A stretch of 64,000 bases of DNA from Nonomuraea jabiensis (GCF_014204795.1 NZ_JACHMB010000001.1:2046001-2110000), one strand, 5' to 3'; shown: positions 47,326-56,876, counted from the stretch's first letter. Program-made: numbers and translations. Notes: generated from the letters alone by a model not told the origin.

Positions 47326-48506
47326 GTGCTACAGCGGTTGAAAGTCTGAGGTAACACGGCGTGGTTGCGTGCTCGTGGCGGGGTTCGGGAGTATGCCGGT
47401 GGGATGCGTTATCCGGATGGTGGTGGTCTGACCCCGGCGGCGCGAGCCAAGCGTGAACAGGTCCGCTTGGAAGCTGCCGGGCTGTTCGCCGCTGGCATGT
47501 CACCGCCCCAGGTGGCCAAGAGGCTGCGGGTCTCACGCAAGTCGGCCTATGTCTGGCACAAGGCCTGGCGCACGGCAGGGGCCCAGGCGCTGGAGTCGAA
47601 GGGGCCGGGTGGGCAGCGCTGCCGGCTCAGCGCTGCGCAGGTGGAGCGGTTGGAGGCCGCGTTGGACGCCGGTCCGGCCGTGTGGGGGTGGAGTGAGGAT
47701 CAGCGGTGGACGCCGGCGCGGGTCACGGTGCTGGTCGGCCGGTTGTTCCACCTGTCCTACACCCCGCGTGGGATCTCCTATCTGCTGCATCGGATGGGCT
47801 GGAGTCCGCAGGTTCCCCAGCGCCGCGCCGCCGAGCGCGACGAAGAGGCGATCGCCACCTGGGTGAAGGACACCTGGCCGCTCGTGGAACAACGGCGCGG
47901 GATCAGGACGCGTGGATCTGCTTCGCCGACGAGGCAGGCCAGTCGCTGAGGCCTCCCAAGGCCCGTACCTGGTCCCGCGGTGGATGCACCCCGACCGTCA
48001 CCGTCTCGGGCAAGGGCTCCGGACGCGTCAACCTGGCCGGGATGATCTGTCTCAAGCCGGGGCAGCGGACTCGGCTGATCTACCGCATGAGGATCTACCG
48101 GCGTCGTAAGAACGAACGCAAAGGGTTCAACGAGAGCGACTACGCCCGTCTGCTGGATGCCGCCCATCAGCAGCTCGGTGGGCCGATCGTGCTGATCTGG
48201 GACAACGTCAACACCCACGTCGACGCCCTGATGCGCAGCCTGATCGACACGCGCCCGTGGCTGACGGTGTTCTCCTTACCGACCTATGCGCCCGAGCTCA
48301 ATCCCGTGGAGAGCGTGTAGTCGCACCTCAAACGTGGCCTGGGCAATCTGGCCCCTGGCACGCTCGACGACCTCGCCGCGGTCATCCGCAGCCGTCTCAA
48401 GCAGATGCAGTACCGCCCCAAGCTTTTAGACGCCTTCCTGACACACACTGGCCTGATCACACACCCGAGATCGACATGACACCCTAACTTTCACACTCTG
48501 TAGCAC
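47326..48506 (+). mobile_element. IS630-family element
   Basis: The ends are an imperfect inverted repeat: GTGCTACAG at 47326-47334 followed by a similar TTGAAAGT stretch, and its reverse complement ending at 48506. The element of about 1.18 kb holds one disrupted transposase. I do not see the TA duplication expected of IS630 at the chosen boundaries, so they may be off by a few bases. Confidence 0.72.
47404..48479 (+). pseudogene. IS630-family transposase, disrupted
   Basis: The N-terminal frame has a helix-turn-helix (MSPPQVAKRLRVSRKSAYVW) and the linker GWSEDQRWT. A frameshift near 47900 moves the DDE core (CFADEAGQSLRPPK, then LIWDNVNTH, then APELNPVESV) into another frame, and a TAG at 48318-48320 replaces the Trp codon normally found there. 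The tail continues to TGA 48477. Two lesions make the element inactive alone. Confidence 0.88.
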
Positions 48507-49060
48507 CTGGTATCACCGACGCATGGCTTGGGCTGGAGCTCAGATGTTCGACCCGATCCTATATTGGTGGGGAGATATTTGTGGCGATACGCTGAGATGT
48601 GTATCTCAGTGCAGATATGCGCGGGCAGGGTGTCCCACACGATCATGGGCTGGTTGTGTAACTGCTGGTGGGCGACCTGGAACAGGAGCTTGAAATCGTG
48701 GACGGCGAGGCGTTTGGGGTCGTTCTTGCGACCGTGAAGTTGATCGTCCGCTAGATGAGCCGTGTGCACCGCCCGGGCTGTGATACCCACCAGGCTGGCA
48801 ACCGAGACTCGGTCCGAACCCTCGTCGGACACTCTCACGATCGGGGTCCACCCGCGCCTGACCCAGCTGTTTCCTTGAGCGGAAGAAGGTTTGGCTTATT
48901 TCGTCAACGAAGCATACCCAGGCCTCCCTCTGGATGACCTGTCCCTATACGCCCAGGTCTCTCTCCAAGCGGAGATGGCGCCCTGGCCACGCTCAGTGGC
49001 GCGATGTACCAGCGTCTGTGTGCTCCAGCCGATGTGGTCCCTGGCTGACAATAAGGTTCC
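48491..49060 (-). pseudogene. Decayed IS630-family transposase remnant on the opposite strand
   Basis: In scattered minus-strand frames one can read IS630 pieces in order: ATERGQGAISAWRETWA (near 49000), a GWTPIV-like segment and RVSDEGSDRVSVASLVG (near 48800), LHGRKNDPKRLAVHDF (near 48710) and a MIVWD core (near 48640). Many frameshifts are present. It is much older than the IS630 element beside it. Confidence 0.65.
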
Positions 49061-49317
49061 CAATCCGGATATCTGGCGGTTGGCTACCTTCGTGGACCGC
49101 TGACTGATCAATTTTGGCACTTCAACCAGATGGCGCGTTGGTCGGCACAGCGCCAACGTCGCCGGATTTGTCAGTCGGTGCGCGGTATTCCTGCCGTCGT
49201 TTAGTCCGCCGCGGTGCGGTAGGCGCGTTGCCTGGTAGATAGCCTCGCGCGCCAGGTGCTGGCCCGACTTCCCGAGTACTGTTGTGACTGCAGTCAACGA
49301 TGACGCGGGACATGGGC

Positions 49318-49409
49318 GGGATGATCTTCCCCATCAGGGGGGCTAGGCAAGGTGTTTTCGCAGGTCAGACTAGATGGTCTGGCCGCACAATTCACGCTCT
49401 CCTAAAGCG
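49318..49409 (+). repeat. Dispersed ~93-base degenerate repeat, copy 2
   Basis: It aligns to 16050-16142 on the same strand, with CACGCTCTCCTAAAGCG matching CGCGCTCTCCTACAGCG at the end. No coding role is clear. The surrounding 49061-49495 holds no gene that I can support. Confidence 0.45.
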
Positions 49410-49495
49410 GGTGCTGCAGATATCCGATCTGCCTAGAGTGTCAAATCCTTGGCTCTGGCGAAGCCTTCAAGATCGGTGCGTGGGATTATGGACGG

Positions 49496-49951
49496 ATGTC
49501 TGGGCCAAGAATCCGCGTCGCTGCCTACGTCCTCCGTTACCGGTCCACCCCGGAGCTCCTTGTCTTCGATCATGTCGACGCACCCGAAGCCGGCACCCAA
49601 GTGCCGGCGGGAGGGGTCCTGCCGGATGAAAGTCTGGAAGAAGCCGTCCTGCGGGAAGTCGCAGAGGAGACCGGCTTGACCGAAGTCGCCATCGTCGGGC
49701 CCATTGCGGTGGACCACAAACCTCGTGAGGATAACGGCCAGCCGCGGCAGACGACGTTCTTCCAGCTCACCACCGACCCCGATGGCGCTGATGTATGGCA
49801 CCACCGTGTTCATGGTGATGGCGCGGACGCTGGTATGGAGTTCGCGTGCCGCTTCGTCCCTTTGCCGCTGGTAGAGGGGTTGGCCGACACTCAGGACGCT
49901 TGGTTGAGTCGCATCGATGGACGAGGAGGGAAGGCGGTGAGCTCGTCATAG
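49496..49951 (+). CDS. Nudix hydrolase
   Basis: This 151-residue protein has a full Nudix box: Gly39, Glu45, then REVAEETG at 53-60, the metal-binding helix that hydrolyses nucleoside diphosphate derivatives. The substrate cannot be told from the sequence. The start ATG lies a few bases after GGA, a weak site. The last ~10 residues (Gly/Ser-rich) look foreign, and the 3' end overlaps the end of an IS110 remnant on the other strand by about 60 bases. The natural C-terminus may have been replaced by that insertion, but the catalytic domain is intact. Confidence 0.85.
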   Translation: MSGPRIRVAAYVLRYRSTPELLVFDHVDAPEAGTQVPAGGVLPDESLEEAVLREVAEETGLTEVAIVGPIAVDHKPREDNGQPRQTTFFQLTTDPDGADVWHHRVHGDGADAGMEFACRFVPLPLVEGLADTQDAWLSRIDGRGGKAVSSS

Positions 49952-50780
49952 GTCTTGCTTTTCTGCAGGCAGTGGAACAGGTGGCCGAGCATCCGGTCGA
50001 AGGTGTTGCGTAGCGCGCTGGAGTGCCGGTCGCCTTCGGCGCGTCGCCGGTCGTAGTGCTTCCTAGGCCCCGGTGCTCGCAGGACGGCAAAGGGCCGAAC
50101 GTACCCGGTGGCGGCCAGGCGCTGGTTCTTCAGCTTGCGGTGGTGGACGACCAGGTTCTTGCCCGGGGCGCAACTGATCGGGGCTGCGCCGGCGTAGGTC
50201 TTCAGCGCTCGGGCGTCGGCGAAGCGGGCGCGGTCATCGCTGAGCTCGGCGAGCATCCGGGCGCTGGTGAGATCGGCCAGGGCCCGGGAAGCTGGTGCTG
50301 ATTGCCGTGTCCTGGTGCTGGTGGAAGGCCTCACTGGTGGCTTCGGCGAGATCGTCAGCGGCGCGGCATGCTGCATCCGGCTGCCGGGGGGCGCCTGGGC
50401 GTGGCGGCCGAGTGCTTTCTCCACCGGCGGGAGCTGGTGAAGGTGTTCTTCGCCGAACAGTGCCTGCGGGCGGCTGGTCCAAGCGGCGATGTTGCGCTGC
50501 GGGCCCGAGGCGCGCGCAGCAAGGGGTGCAAGCGACGGGCAGTGAGCTTGGCGGGCGTGGGCGCCGCTTGAAGGACGGCACGAGCCTCACGGGGGATCAG
50601 GCCGATGTTCTTGACGTGGAAGGCCTTCAGCGCTGCGGGGCAGTACTCGCGCAGCAGGGATCGCAGCTGGTTGGCCAGTTGCTGATGGTTCCAGACAGCG
50701 TCTTGTTGCGTCCGGGCCTGCGCGGCGATCGCCTCGGCCAGCTCGGAGTCCTGCGGCAGCGGCTTCTTTGTTCGATTCTT
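49891..50780 (-). pseudogene. IS110-family transposase remnant
   Basis: The C-terminal domain is readable from about 50270 to 49891 (ARALADLTSARMLAELSDD, then KTYAGAAPIS, VVHHRKLKNQRLAATGYV, ending FPPRPSMRLNQAS). Upstream, in other frames, come middle-region pieces such as LPQDSELAEAIAA and NQLRSLLREYCPAALKAF. The N-terminal catalytic DEDD region is missing and several frameshifts separate the pieces. It is a different IS110 subtype from the copy at 14291. Confidence 0.82.
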
Positions 50781-51354
50781 GGCCCGGGTGAGCGGCGCAG
50801 GGGCACGCTATGCCCTAACGAGAGAGCTCGGCGGCTCGACATCCGATTAGCAGTTCGTGATCCCAGCCCGTCGCACGTCCGCGTTCGGCGCAAAGGTGCC
50901 GGGTAGATATGCGCGGCGTCTCCTCCGGCTGGCTCGCGCCACGATCTTGGCGAAAGAGGCGACTGGTGAACGGCGGTCGAGAGGGACCAAGGGGCACGGC
51001 GTGAGCAGAGGACTCCAGGTCCGGTATCGACTCAGGCATTCACTCGTCCCTGCCGACCGCCGCCCGTCAGGCCCTTGCCCCCTTTGCACTGCCTGCGGTC
51101 CGGAGTCAAGCTCCGATTCGGGTTGAGGCCTCTGAGGAGGCGAGTGCCCGAGTCGGCGAAACTCGGGGTCGTATGGGGTCATTAGGTTCGAATCCATACT
51201 CCCTGAGGGGTGGCCAGAGCCAGCCATGGTTGATCTTGAAGCCGCTGACCTGAGTGAAGCGCCCATCGCCGGTCCAACGGTACGTTTCCGGCGTAGTGCG
51301 GTCGCCCCCTGGGAGACGCGAGACGAGCGCGGTTCCCTCGGTCGCCGGTGCGGG
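50781..51354. other. Intergenic stretch, no supportable gene
   Basis: No frame has a ribosome site together with recognisable motifs. The region lies between IS110 debris and the end of the membrane phosphatase-family gene. Confidence 0.45.
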
Positions 51355-52404
51355 TCAGAGCTTGATGCGGGCTGCGATCGGCAGGTGGTCGCTGCCGGTG
51401 GCGGGCAGGGCCCAGGTGGTGACAGGGGTCGCCGTGCGCGTCATGACGTGGTCGATCCGAGCCAGGGGGAAGGTTGCCGGCCAGCTGAAGTCGAAACCCT
51501 CTTCTGCCGGGGTCATCCGGGAGGTGACCGGAGCCAGGCCTCGGTCGTCGAGGGTGCTGTTGAAGTCGCCCAGCAGAATGATCCTGTCCAGATCTTCCGC
51601 GGCGATGGCCGCGCCCAGTGCGGCAGCGCTCTCGTCCCGCCAGCCGGTGCCGAAGCCGTCCGGCAGTCGGATACGGACTGAGGGCAGGTGAGCGACGTAC
51701 ACGGCCACGTCGCCGGATGGCGTCCGCACGGTGGATCGCAGACCTCGGCTCCAGTCTCCTCCGACCTCCACGGGTCTGATGTCCACCGGACGGGAGTCCG
51801 CAAGGGGATGCTTGGACCAGAGCCCGACAGTGCCCACGACCGTGTGGTACGGATGGCCGGACGTGAGGACGGCCTCGTAGGCGGGCAGGGCGTCAGGCGT
51901 CAGCTCCTCCAAAGCGATGAGGTCGGCTCCGGCCTGGGCCAGGGCTCGCGCGGTTCCTTCGGGATCGGGGTTCTCGTCGTTGACGTTGTGCTGGAGCACG
52001 GTCAGGTCGTGAGCCGTTCCCCGATCAGCGGGTAACAATCGCTCACCGAAGAGGCCGGCCCAGACCGCGGTGGGCAGCACCAGGGACACCATCGCCGTGG
52101 CCGAACGACGCAGCAGTGCCGGGAGCATCAGTACGGGAACGGCCAGACCGCCCCAGGGCAGGAAGGTCTCCAGCAGGCTGCCGAGATTGCCCACGGTGTT
52201 GGGCACGACGCCGGGGAACGCCAGCAGCCCGGCCACCAGCATCGCAACCGCCGCGAGGACCCGTCCACGCGTCCAGGACCAGGACGTCCGGTCCGCCACA
52301 TTCCCCTCGCCCCGACACCATCCGCCGATGTGACGAGGGCGTTTCCTCGCGGTGCGCACCTTCCGATCTTCGATGCTCATACGCCTGACCGTACGGGGCA
52401 CCAT
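51355..52404 (-). CDS. Membrane-anchored endonuclease/exonuclease/phosphatase family protein
   Basis: This 349-residue protein starts at 52404 (AAGGA upstream); an ATG at 52380 is an alternative. Three hydrophobic segments (about residues 48-68, 82-102 and 104-121) precede an EEP domain. The domain has QHNVNDENPD (metal-site Asn), LIALEEL (catalytic Glu), VAHLP, LLGDFNST (Asp/Asn pair) and terminal SDHLPI. The topology places the catalytic domain after the third segment, probably outside the membrane. Members cleave phosphodiesters in nucleic acids, lipids or nucleotides, and the substrate here is unknown. It looks like an ordinary chromosomal gene rather than island cargo. Confidence 0.87.
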   Translation of the reverse strand: MVPRTVRRMSIEDRKVRTARKRPRHIGGWCRGEGNVADRTSWSWTRGRVLAAVAMLVAGLLAFPGVVPNTVGNLGSLLETFLPWGGLAVPVLMLPALLRRSATAMVSLVLPTAVWAGLFGERLLPADRGTAHDLTVLQHNVNDENPDPEGTARALAQAGADLIALEELTPDALPAYEAVLTSGHPYHTVVGTVGLWSKHPLADSRPVDIRPVEVGGDWSRGLRSTVRTPSGDVAVYVAHLPSVRIRLPDGFGTGWRDESAAALGAAIAAEDLDRIILLGDFNSTLDDRGLAPVTSRMTPAEEGFDFSWPATFPLARIDHVMTRTATPVTTWALPATGSDHLPIAARIKL

Positions 52405-52603
52405 CTGTCCTTGCGCATCGCCCGATCAGAGGTCGGGTGATAGTAGGCAGTTCGCCGGGCGGGCCGACGGTTCCCGGGCTCTTGGGGGTGCGGACGGGAT
52501 ATGAGAGTCCGGGATACGGGTCCGAGATGCGGGGAGAAGCCACGCGAACTGAAGAGTCCTCAACACGGACCCAAGACTCGAGGAGGCTTTTCGAGCCTCG
52601 GGT

Positions 52604-53020
52604 TCACTGGAACTGGGGACTCGCCTCCGCGGCCATGTCTCGGTCCGCGACCCATGTGCAGTCGCTGGCCGCACTTTCGGAGACCCGGATGACCGCGTCC
52701 AGGCGGTCACGAGTACGGGTCAACTCAGTGATCTGGGCATCGATGCGATTACGCTCAGCGGCGAGCCGGGCACGCGACTCCGGAGTGCTGACCTTGGCGT
52801 CAACGCAGGGCAGCAGTTCGGCGATGGTCCGGCTGGACAGGCCGGCCGCGTAGAGCATCTGGATCAGCCTGACGCGGTCGGCCGCTGACTCTCGGTAGTG
52901 GCGCTGTCCAGAGGCGCTCCGGTTCGCCTCCAGCAACCCCTGCTCCTCGTAGTAGCGCAGGGCCCGCACACTGACGCCCGACTTCGCCGCCAACTCACCG
53001 ATACGCACCGTGACCTCCAT
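52604..53020 (-). CDS. MerR-family transcriptional regulator
   Basis: From the ATG at 53020 the protein has 138 residues; an in-frame TTG at 53044 would lie inside the promoter dyad and is less likely. It begins MEVTVRIGELAAKSGVSVRA, the MerR winged helix-turn-helix, with ALRYYEEQGLL next. A coiled-coil dimerisation helix spans about residues 75-115. No cysteine-rich metal loop is present, only one Cys near residue 71 and one near the end. It is divergent from a short-chain dehydrogenase and probably controls it through the dyad between them. Confidence 0.92.
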   Translation of the reverse strand: MEVTVRIGELAAKSGVSVRALRYYEEQGLLEANRSASGQRHYRESAADRVRLIQMLYAAGLSSRTIAELLPCVDAKVSTPESRARLAAERNRIDAQITELTRTRDRLDAVIRVSESAASDCTWVADRDMAAEASPQFQ

Positions 53021-53028
53021 CACAGGAC

Positions 53029-53060
53029 TTGCCTCTGACGTCAACGTCAGGTTTTAGCCT
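53029..53060 (+). promoter_or_regulatory. MerR-type promoter and operator for the dehydrogenase
   Basis: TTGCCT (53029-53034) and TAGCCT (53055-53060) are separated by a 20-base spacer. The spacer contains the dyad CTGACG-TCAA-CGTCAG (53035-53050). An overlong spacer holding a dyad is the hallmark of promoters that MerR regulators activate by DNA distortion. Seven bases separate the -10 box from the dehydrogenase ATG, so the mRNA is probably leaderless. Confidence 0.78.
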
Positions 53061-53067
53061 ATCCGGT

Positions 53068-53775
53068 ATGCAGATCAACGGAGCACATGTGCTGGTCACC
53101 GGCGCCAACCGGGGCCTCGGCCGACAATTTGTCCTGTCCCTTCTCGACCGCGGTGCCGCCAAGGTGTACGCCACCGCCCGCCGCCCGGACCTCATTGACG
53201 TACCGGGAGTCGTCCCGCTGCGCCTCGACATCACGGATCCGGCATCGGTCGCCGCCGCGGCCGCCGCAGCACCCGACGTAAAGATCGTCATCAACAACGC
53301 GGGAATCTCGACCGGGGCGAACCTGGTCACCGGGGACCTGGACACGATCCGCCGCGAAATGGACACCCACTTCTACGGCACCCTCAACGTGATCCGCGCC
53401 TTCGCGCCCCAGCTGGCCGACGGCGCGATCCTCAACGTCCTGTCCGCGCTCTCCTGGCTCGCCTTCGACGGCGCGGGTGCCTACCATGCGGCCAAGGCGG
53501 CTGAGTGGGCGCTCACCAACAGCGTACGGCTGGAGCTCGCCAACCAGGGCACCCTGGTGACGGGTCTGCACCTGGGTGCCGCGGACACCGACATGATGGC
53601 CTGGTACACCGGCGACAAGGCCGCTCCTGAGGTGATCGTCGAGGCAGCCCTCGACGGCATCGAGGCGCGCCGGCCCGAGGTGCTCGCCGACGACTGGAGC
53701 CGCCAGGTGAAGGCGTGGCTGTCCGAGGACCCGAGTGTCGTCTACCGGGAAGCGGCGGCCGCTCTCACGGCCTGA
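53068..53775 (+). CDS. Short-chain dehydrogenase/reductase
   Basis: The ATG at 53068 gives 235 residues; the frame upstream lies inside the promoter. The Rossmann motif TGANRGLG (about 11-18), NNAG (about 75-78), the Ser of NVLSALS (about 125-131) and the catalytic YHAAK (about 141-145) define an SDR that uses NAD(P)H. The substrate is not predictable. It is probably induced through the divergent MerR protein, a common pairing in actinomycetes for small electrophile or xenobiotic detoxification. A strong terminator follows. Confidence 0.92.
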   Translation: MQINGAHVLVTGANRGLGRQFVLSLLDRGAAKVYATARRPDLIDVPGVVPLRLDITDPASVAAAAAAAPDVKIVINNAGISTGANLVTGDLDTIRREMDTHFYGTLNVIRAFAPQLADGAILNVLSALSWLAFDGAGAYHAAKAAEWALTNSVRLELANQGTLVTGLHLGAADTDMMAWYTGDKAAPEVIVEAALDGIEARRPEVLADDWSRQVKAWLSEDPSVVYREAAAALTA

Positions 53776-53786
53776 CATGCTGATCT

Positions 53787-53819
53787 TGAAGGTCACGGCG
53801 CCCATGGCCGTGACCTTCA
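53787..53819 (+). terminator. Terminator after the dehydrogenase
   Basis: A perfect 13-base-pair stem (TGAAGGTCACGGC and its complement) with a seven-base loop starts 12 bases after the stop. No T-run follows. Confidence 0.82.
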
Positions 53820-54272
53820 GGCCGTTGGGCCACGCTCGGCGGTCAGGGCGGAACGGCGTGATCCGAGCGAGGCGGCCGCCGTTCCGGCGCCGGATCGCTG
53901 CCGACGAAGACCGGCTGCATCTCAGCCCTTTCTGGAGATCGGCCCATTCGGCAGGCAGGCCGGGTGGCGCGGGCCGCCGACTCATCTTCACGGTGGCGGC
54001 GGTGGCCGGATGGTTCCCTTGGTCGAGGCGACCACGCGGAACTCGGCCCGTGACCGAGACCATCGATCGGGCGAACTGCACCAGCACAGGTGCTTGAAGA
54101 TCCGCTGGAGGCGCGACGTACGGCCGAAAATCGCTTGCCTCGCGTTGCGGGCTCAGGGGAACGTGTGTTCATGATGCTCTGACGGACAGCACCCCGCTAC
54201 CCCGAGATGCCACGGCGCCGGCTCGCGCCGTGATGCCGCCCGCCCATACCCTCTTCAGCGAAGAGAGCGTCT
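53820..54272. other. Intergenic region before rtcB
   Basis: No gene is supported. The ribosome site GAAGAGAG (about 54259-54266) at its right end fits the TTG start of the next gene. In other bacteria rtcB is often controlled by RtcR and sigma-54; neither a sigma-54 promoter nor an rtcR gene is seen here. Confidence 0.45.
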
Positions 54273-55451
54273 TTGTCTCAGCAACACTCCCGGCAGGAGT
54301 TCCCGCTGCCGCCCACCCCGGCCACCGTCGCCGTGTTCGCCTCCCCCGCGAGCTGGATCGAGTCCGATGCCGTCGCGCAGTGTCACCAGGTGGCCGCCCT
54401 CGACGGCATGATGCACGTCGCCGCCATGCCGGACCTGCACCCCGGCAAGGGCGCCCCCATCGGCGCCGCCATGGCGTCGACTGTCCTGTACCCGTTCCTG
54501 GTGGGCTCCGACATCGGTTGCGGCATCGCCGTGTTCCCCGTCAAGCTCAAGCGGGCCGTACCCGAGAAGCTTGCCGCCCGGTTCCCCGATCTCGATCGCG
54601 CGCTGGACCCTGAACGGGATGCCGACGACCCGGCCTGGGCCGTGGTGAAGGGTGACGTTCCCGCAGGTCACCTGGAGGGCCTCGGGACGGTCGGCCGGGG
54701 CAACCACTTTGTCGAGCTGGCGCGGATCGGGACCGTCTTCGAGCCGGACCACGCGAGCCGGCTTGGACTCGCCGCCGGTGACCTGGTTCTCATCGTCCAC
54801 AGCGGTTCGCGAGGGCTGGGCGAACGGATCCTGCGGGCGCACACCGAGGTCCACGGGGCGGGTCCCGCTCCTGATCCGGGGGCCTATCTGGCGATGCATG
54901 ACGACGCCGTACGCTGGGGATCGCTCAATCGGCGGCTGCTGGCGGCGCGGGTCGCCCATGCGCTGGGGTTCGAGCCCACCGAGCCGATCGTCGACCAGTG
55001 CCACAACCTGGTCGAGCTCCGCGACGGGGTCTACCTGCACCGCAAGGGGGCGGCGCCGGGTGATGGCCGTGACGTGCTCATCGCCGGTACGCGAGGCACT
55101 CCTTCGTACCTCGTGGCCGCCCACGCCGGGCCGGAGGCCGGCCATTCGGTGGCGCACGGCGCGGGCCGGAAGATGTCGCGTGCGGACGCTCTGCGCCGGG
55201 GGCGAGCCAAGCACACGGTCGAGGAGCTGCGCCGTACACCGATGGGGTCGCTGGTGGTGTGCGGCGACCGCCAGCTGCTTTTCGAGGAGGCGCCGACCGC
55301 GTACAAGCGCATCGAGCAAGTGATCGCCGACCTCGTCGACCATGACCTGGCTACGCCCGTGGCCACCACGATCCCTCTGGTCACCTACAAGACCCCTGAT
55401 CTCGGGTCTGCGCCCCAGCGGGACAACCGGCGCAAGCGGGGGCGTTCGTGA
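54273..55451 (+). CDS. rtcB: RtcB-family RNA ligase, PrfH-linked type
   Basis: This 392-residue protein has the RtcB metal/GTP motifs: GSDIGCG (about 80-86, Asp and Cys ligands), GRGNHFVEL (about 142-150), VHSGSRGLG (about 174-182) and VAHGAGRKMSR with His295, the residue that becomes guanylylated. RtcB seals RNA ends carrying 2',3'-cyclic phosphate or 3'-phosphate to 5'-OH. It is shorter than the housekeeping RtcB of about 480 residues and is followed by prfH in an ATGA-like overlap (55448/55451), as in RtcB2-PrfH operons. These are thought to mend 16S rRNA cut at the decoding centre. TTG start; ribosome site GAAGAGAG. Confidence 0.9.
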   Translation: MSQQHSRQEFPLPPTPATVAVFASPASWIESDAVAQCHQVAALDGMMHVAAMPDLHPGKGAPIGAAMASTVLYPFLVGSDIGCGIAVFPVKLKRAVPEKLAARFPDLDRALDPERDADDPAWAVVKGDVPAGHLEGLGTVGRGNHFVELARIGTVFEPDHASRLGLAAGDLVLIVHSGSRGLGERILRAHTEVHGAGPAPDPGAYLAMHDDAVRWGSLNRRLLAARVAHALGFEPTEPIVDQCHNLVELRDGVYLHRKGAAPGDGRDVLIAGTRGTPSYLVAAHAGPEAGHSVAHGAGRKMSRADALRRGRAKHTVEELRRTPMGSLVVCGDRQLLFEEAPTAYKRIEQVIADLVDHDLATPVATTIPLVTYKTPDLGSAPQRDNRRKRGRS

Positions 55452-56158
55452 GCGTCCACCTGTTGCTGTCGGCCGGGCGCGGTCCGCAGGAGTGTGCCTG
55501 GGCGTTGGCGCAACTGCTGCACCGCCTGGAAGCCGACGCCATCCGGCAGAATCTGGAGACTCATCGGGCCCAGACTGTGCCCGGTGACCGGCCTGGCACC
55601 TATCGATCGGTTCTCATCCGGATCGCGGGTGACGGCGCCGGAGCGTTCGCCGCCTCGTGGACCGGAACTCTCTGCTGGCAGGCCCCCAGCCCGTACCGGG
55701 CCGGCACCGGCCGGAAGAACTGGTACGTCATCGCCGAGCAGTGCCAGGTCGACACCCCGCGCACGACGTTCGCGGAAGCCGATGTCGACATCGTCGCCTG
55801 CCGGACCGGCGGTCCCGGCGGGCAGCATCGGAACAAGGCCAGCACGGCCGTACGGGCGACCCACCGGCCCACGGGGATCGTCGTCGTGGTCGACACCGAG
55901 CGGCAGTTCAGCCTCAACCGCCGCATCGCGATGCGGCTGCTGCGACAGCGCATCGAGGACGGCGACGAGGCTGCGGGGCGCGCCGTCACCACCGCCCGCT
56001 GGCGCATCCACGATGAGCTCGTACGCGGCAACCCGACCCGCATCGAACGCCCGAAATCATCGGAGCAGGACCTGGCCATACAGGCGCAGAAGCGCGGGCG
56101 ACGGCGGCAATCCACGAAAGGCGGATCGCATCAGTCAGCACGAGAAGGACAAAAGTAG
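55448..56158 (+). CDS. prfH: Peptide chain release factor homologue PrfH
   Basis: This 236-residue class-I release factor lacks the stop-codon-reading domain. It keeps the peptidyl-hydrolase GGQ loop (residues 124-126, in TGGPGGQHRNK) and a basic C-terminal tail. It overlaps the rtcB stop by four bases. PrfH is proposed to recognise ribosomes damaged in the decoding centre and release the stalled peptide so that the partner RtcB can religate the 16S rRNA. The C-terminus is longer than in typical PrfH (about 200 residues), ending in a Lys/Arg/Gln-rich stretch that could contact rRNA. Confidence 0.9.
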   Translation: MSVHLLLSAGRGPQECAWALAQLLHRLEADAIRQNLETHRAQTVPGDRPGTYRSVLIRIAGDGAGAFAASWTGTLCWQAPSPYRAGTGRKNWYVIAEQCQVDTPRTTFAEADVDIVACRTGGPGGQHRNKASTAVRATHRPTGIVVVVDTERQFSLNRRIAMRLLRQRIEDGDEAAGRAVTTARWRIHDELVRGNPTRIERPKSSEQDLAIQAQKRGRRRQSTKGGSHQSAREGQK

Positions 56159-56184
56159 GCGCAAGGGCGCCGCCGCACAGCCCT

Positions 56185-56218
56185 GAGAAAGCGCCATGGA
56201 AGATTTTTTGGCTTTCTC
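56185..56218 (+). terminator. Hairpin after prfH
   Basis: GAGAAAGC and GCTTTCTC form an eight-base-pair stem around an 18-base loop that includes a T6 run. It lies 26 bases after the prfH stop and probably ends the rtcB-prfH transcript. Confidence 0.6.
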
Positions 56219-56255
56219 CTGACTGTTCGTTTGACGGTCCCCCACACTGAAAGCC

Positions 56256-56876
56256 GTGACGGACGATCTCACCGACGCGTGGGACCGCTTGGTTCCTCTC
56301 CGTCGGCTCTACCAGGTGGCGGCCCTGCTCAACATGCCGCGCCTTGGCAAAACCGACGCGCACGAAGACACTCAGCAAATCAACCAGCAGGCGGTGCTGT
56401 ACGCCGGCATCGCCGACTGGGCTCGGCTATCGGCGCAGGCGGCCGAACAACTCGGCAAGCCGGACGCGGCCGACGCTACCGACTTATACGCCTACCTCGT
56501 CGAATACACCGACCAGCACGCCAAAGGCTGGCACCCCGCTCCTAGCGAGCACTCCCAGGGAATCGTCCTGGCCGACACGGCCGAGGCGGTCGCGCAAACC
56601 GTACTCACTCACTACATCACCTATCTGGCCGAACACCGCGAAGACTACGAGCTATGGCTGGTCGACTCGCTATCCCTGCGCGCGAGTGTGTGGCACGTGA
56701 ACATCGCCGCGGCGCACCCATGGGGCCACAACTGTCCCTCCTCGGCGCACACGTTCAAAGAGGCGAAAATTTCTCCTCACGCCATCGAGATTCTCACGCC
56801 CATCCAAGTACACCGGTTCATGGATCACCTCATAGCCGAGACCCGAAGTCACGGAAACGATGATGCGAGCGATTAG
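56256..56876 (+). CDS. Protein of unknown function
   Basis: A 206-residue soluble protein starting at GTG. I do not recognise a family. It is helical and rich in His, Trp and acidic residues, with HPWGHNCPSSAHTF (about 151-164) as its most distinctive stretch. No membrane segment, P-loop or signal peptide is visible. The composition is coherent along its length and the start follows a TTGACG box by about 20 bases, so it is probably real. It may have followed rtcB-prfH into the region or belong with the IS5 remnant beyond it. Confidence 0.55.
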   Translation: MTDDLTDAWDRLVPLRRLYQVAALLNMPRLGKTDAHEDTQQINQQAVLYAGIADWARLSAQAAEQLGKPDAADATDLYAYLVEYTDQHAKGWHPAPSEHSQGIVLADTAEAVAQTVLTHYITYLAEHREDYELWLVDSLSLRASVWHVNIAAAHPWGHNCPSSAHTFKEAKISPHAIEILTPIQVHRFMDHLIAETRSHGNDDASD

